A DNA stretch of 6,645 nt from Planctomycetota bacterium (GTDB lineage: Bacteria; Planctomycetota; Planctomycetia; Pirellulales; UBA1268), in contig QWPO01000076.1 of the NCBI GenBank assembly GCA_003669255.1, positions 1 through 6,645 on the forward strand. Reading direction: 5' to 3'. Under the pieces are notes generated by a model, which saw nothing but the letters and a program-made list of their open reading frames with translations, had not been told where the DNA came from and made no database searches. The position numbers were made by a program, and so were the translations under genes. Positions 6,519-6,645 of this stretch are shown piece by piece; positions within the stretch are counted from its first letter, which is position 1, and each line of letters opens with the position of its first letter.

Positions 6519-6645
6519 TCAGACGCCGACGATCGCCCGCAGATCTTTCTCGATCGCATCGAGCCGCGTCTGGAGCCGCGCCTTCGTGGCCGGCAGGTCG
6601 GCCGCAGGGCACGGAGCCTCGACGGCGAAGAGATAGAACTTGATC
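6519..6645 (-). CDS. C-terminal fragment of an unidentified protein
   Basis: The frame enters from the right edge and ends at TGA (6521-6519), leaving 41 visible residues. They read as a beta-strand-like KFYLFAVEAPCP followed by a charged amphipathic helix (ATKARLQTRLDA, then EKDLRA) and end in IVGV. Third positions are almost all G or C, as in the neighbouring genes, which supports real coding. Many planctomycete proteins end in a similar short helix, and the family cannot be named from this much sequence. It lies on the same strand as uvrC with a 158-bp gap, so it may be the upstream neighbour in a loose transcription unit. Confidence 0.6.
   Translation of the reverse strand, partial: IKFYLFAVEAPCPAADLPATKARLQTRLDAIEKDLRAIVGV

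Noticed and set aside
6355..6636. Small open frames on both strands over the uvrC upstream gap
   Set aside because: No ribosome binding site, no recognisable motif and they overlap the minus-strand gene end at 6519-6645; open frames of this size are expected by chance at this GC content.

Overview
The window is GC-rich, densely coded chromosomal DNA, most likely from a planctomycete (Planctomycetota, Pirellulales-like). The best evidence is the LEPR-type N-terminal signature (RLEPRGML) on an otherwise repeat-only protein at 3530-4918, a hallmark of planctomycete exported proteins. The strong G/C third-position bias in every gene fits. No phage, plasmid, insertion-sequence, CRISPR, rRNA or tRNA signature was seen.

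Layout: (1) 1-1020, minus strand: an acyl-CoA dehydrogenase-family protein that runs off the left edge, so only its first 340 residues are visible. (2) 1021-1133: a 113-bp divergent intergenic region with one AT-rich core that can be read as a -10 box on both strands. (3) 1134-3365, plus: a complete alpha-glucan (glycogen/starch) phosphorylase of the DUF3417-containing GT35 branch. (4) 3366-3529: an intergenic region with the clearest promoter of the window (perfect TTGACA box) and a small hairpin at the predicted 5' end of the transcript. (5) 3530-4918, plus: a LEPR-signature protein made almost entirely of four phased repeats of about 98 residues, probably Ig-like beta-sandwich domains. (6) 4919-4950: a 32-bp convergent gap with a short hairpin. 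(7) 4951-6360, minus: a compact UvrC that keeps both nuclease centres and the cysteine cluster but lacks the interdomain segment and the C-terminal helix-hairpin-helix DNA-binding region. (8) 6361-6518: a short non-coding gap. (9) 6519-6645, minus: the last 41 codons of an unidentified gene.

The genes do not look like one pathway. Storage-glucan breakdown, an acyl-CoA dehydrogenase-like flavoprotein, an exported repeat protein and nucleotide excision repair sit side by side, each probably with its own transcription signal. I do not see a convincing new multi-gene system. The points most worth a second look are the altered active-site positions in the acyl-CoA dehydrogenase-like protein, the compact UvrC, the four-repeat LEPR protein and the possible bidirectional promoter.
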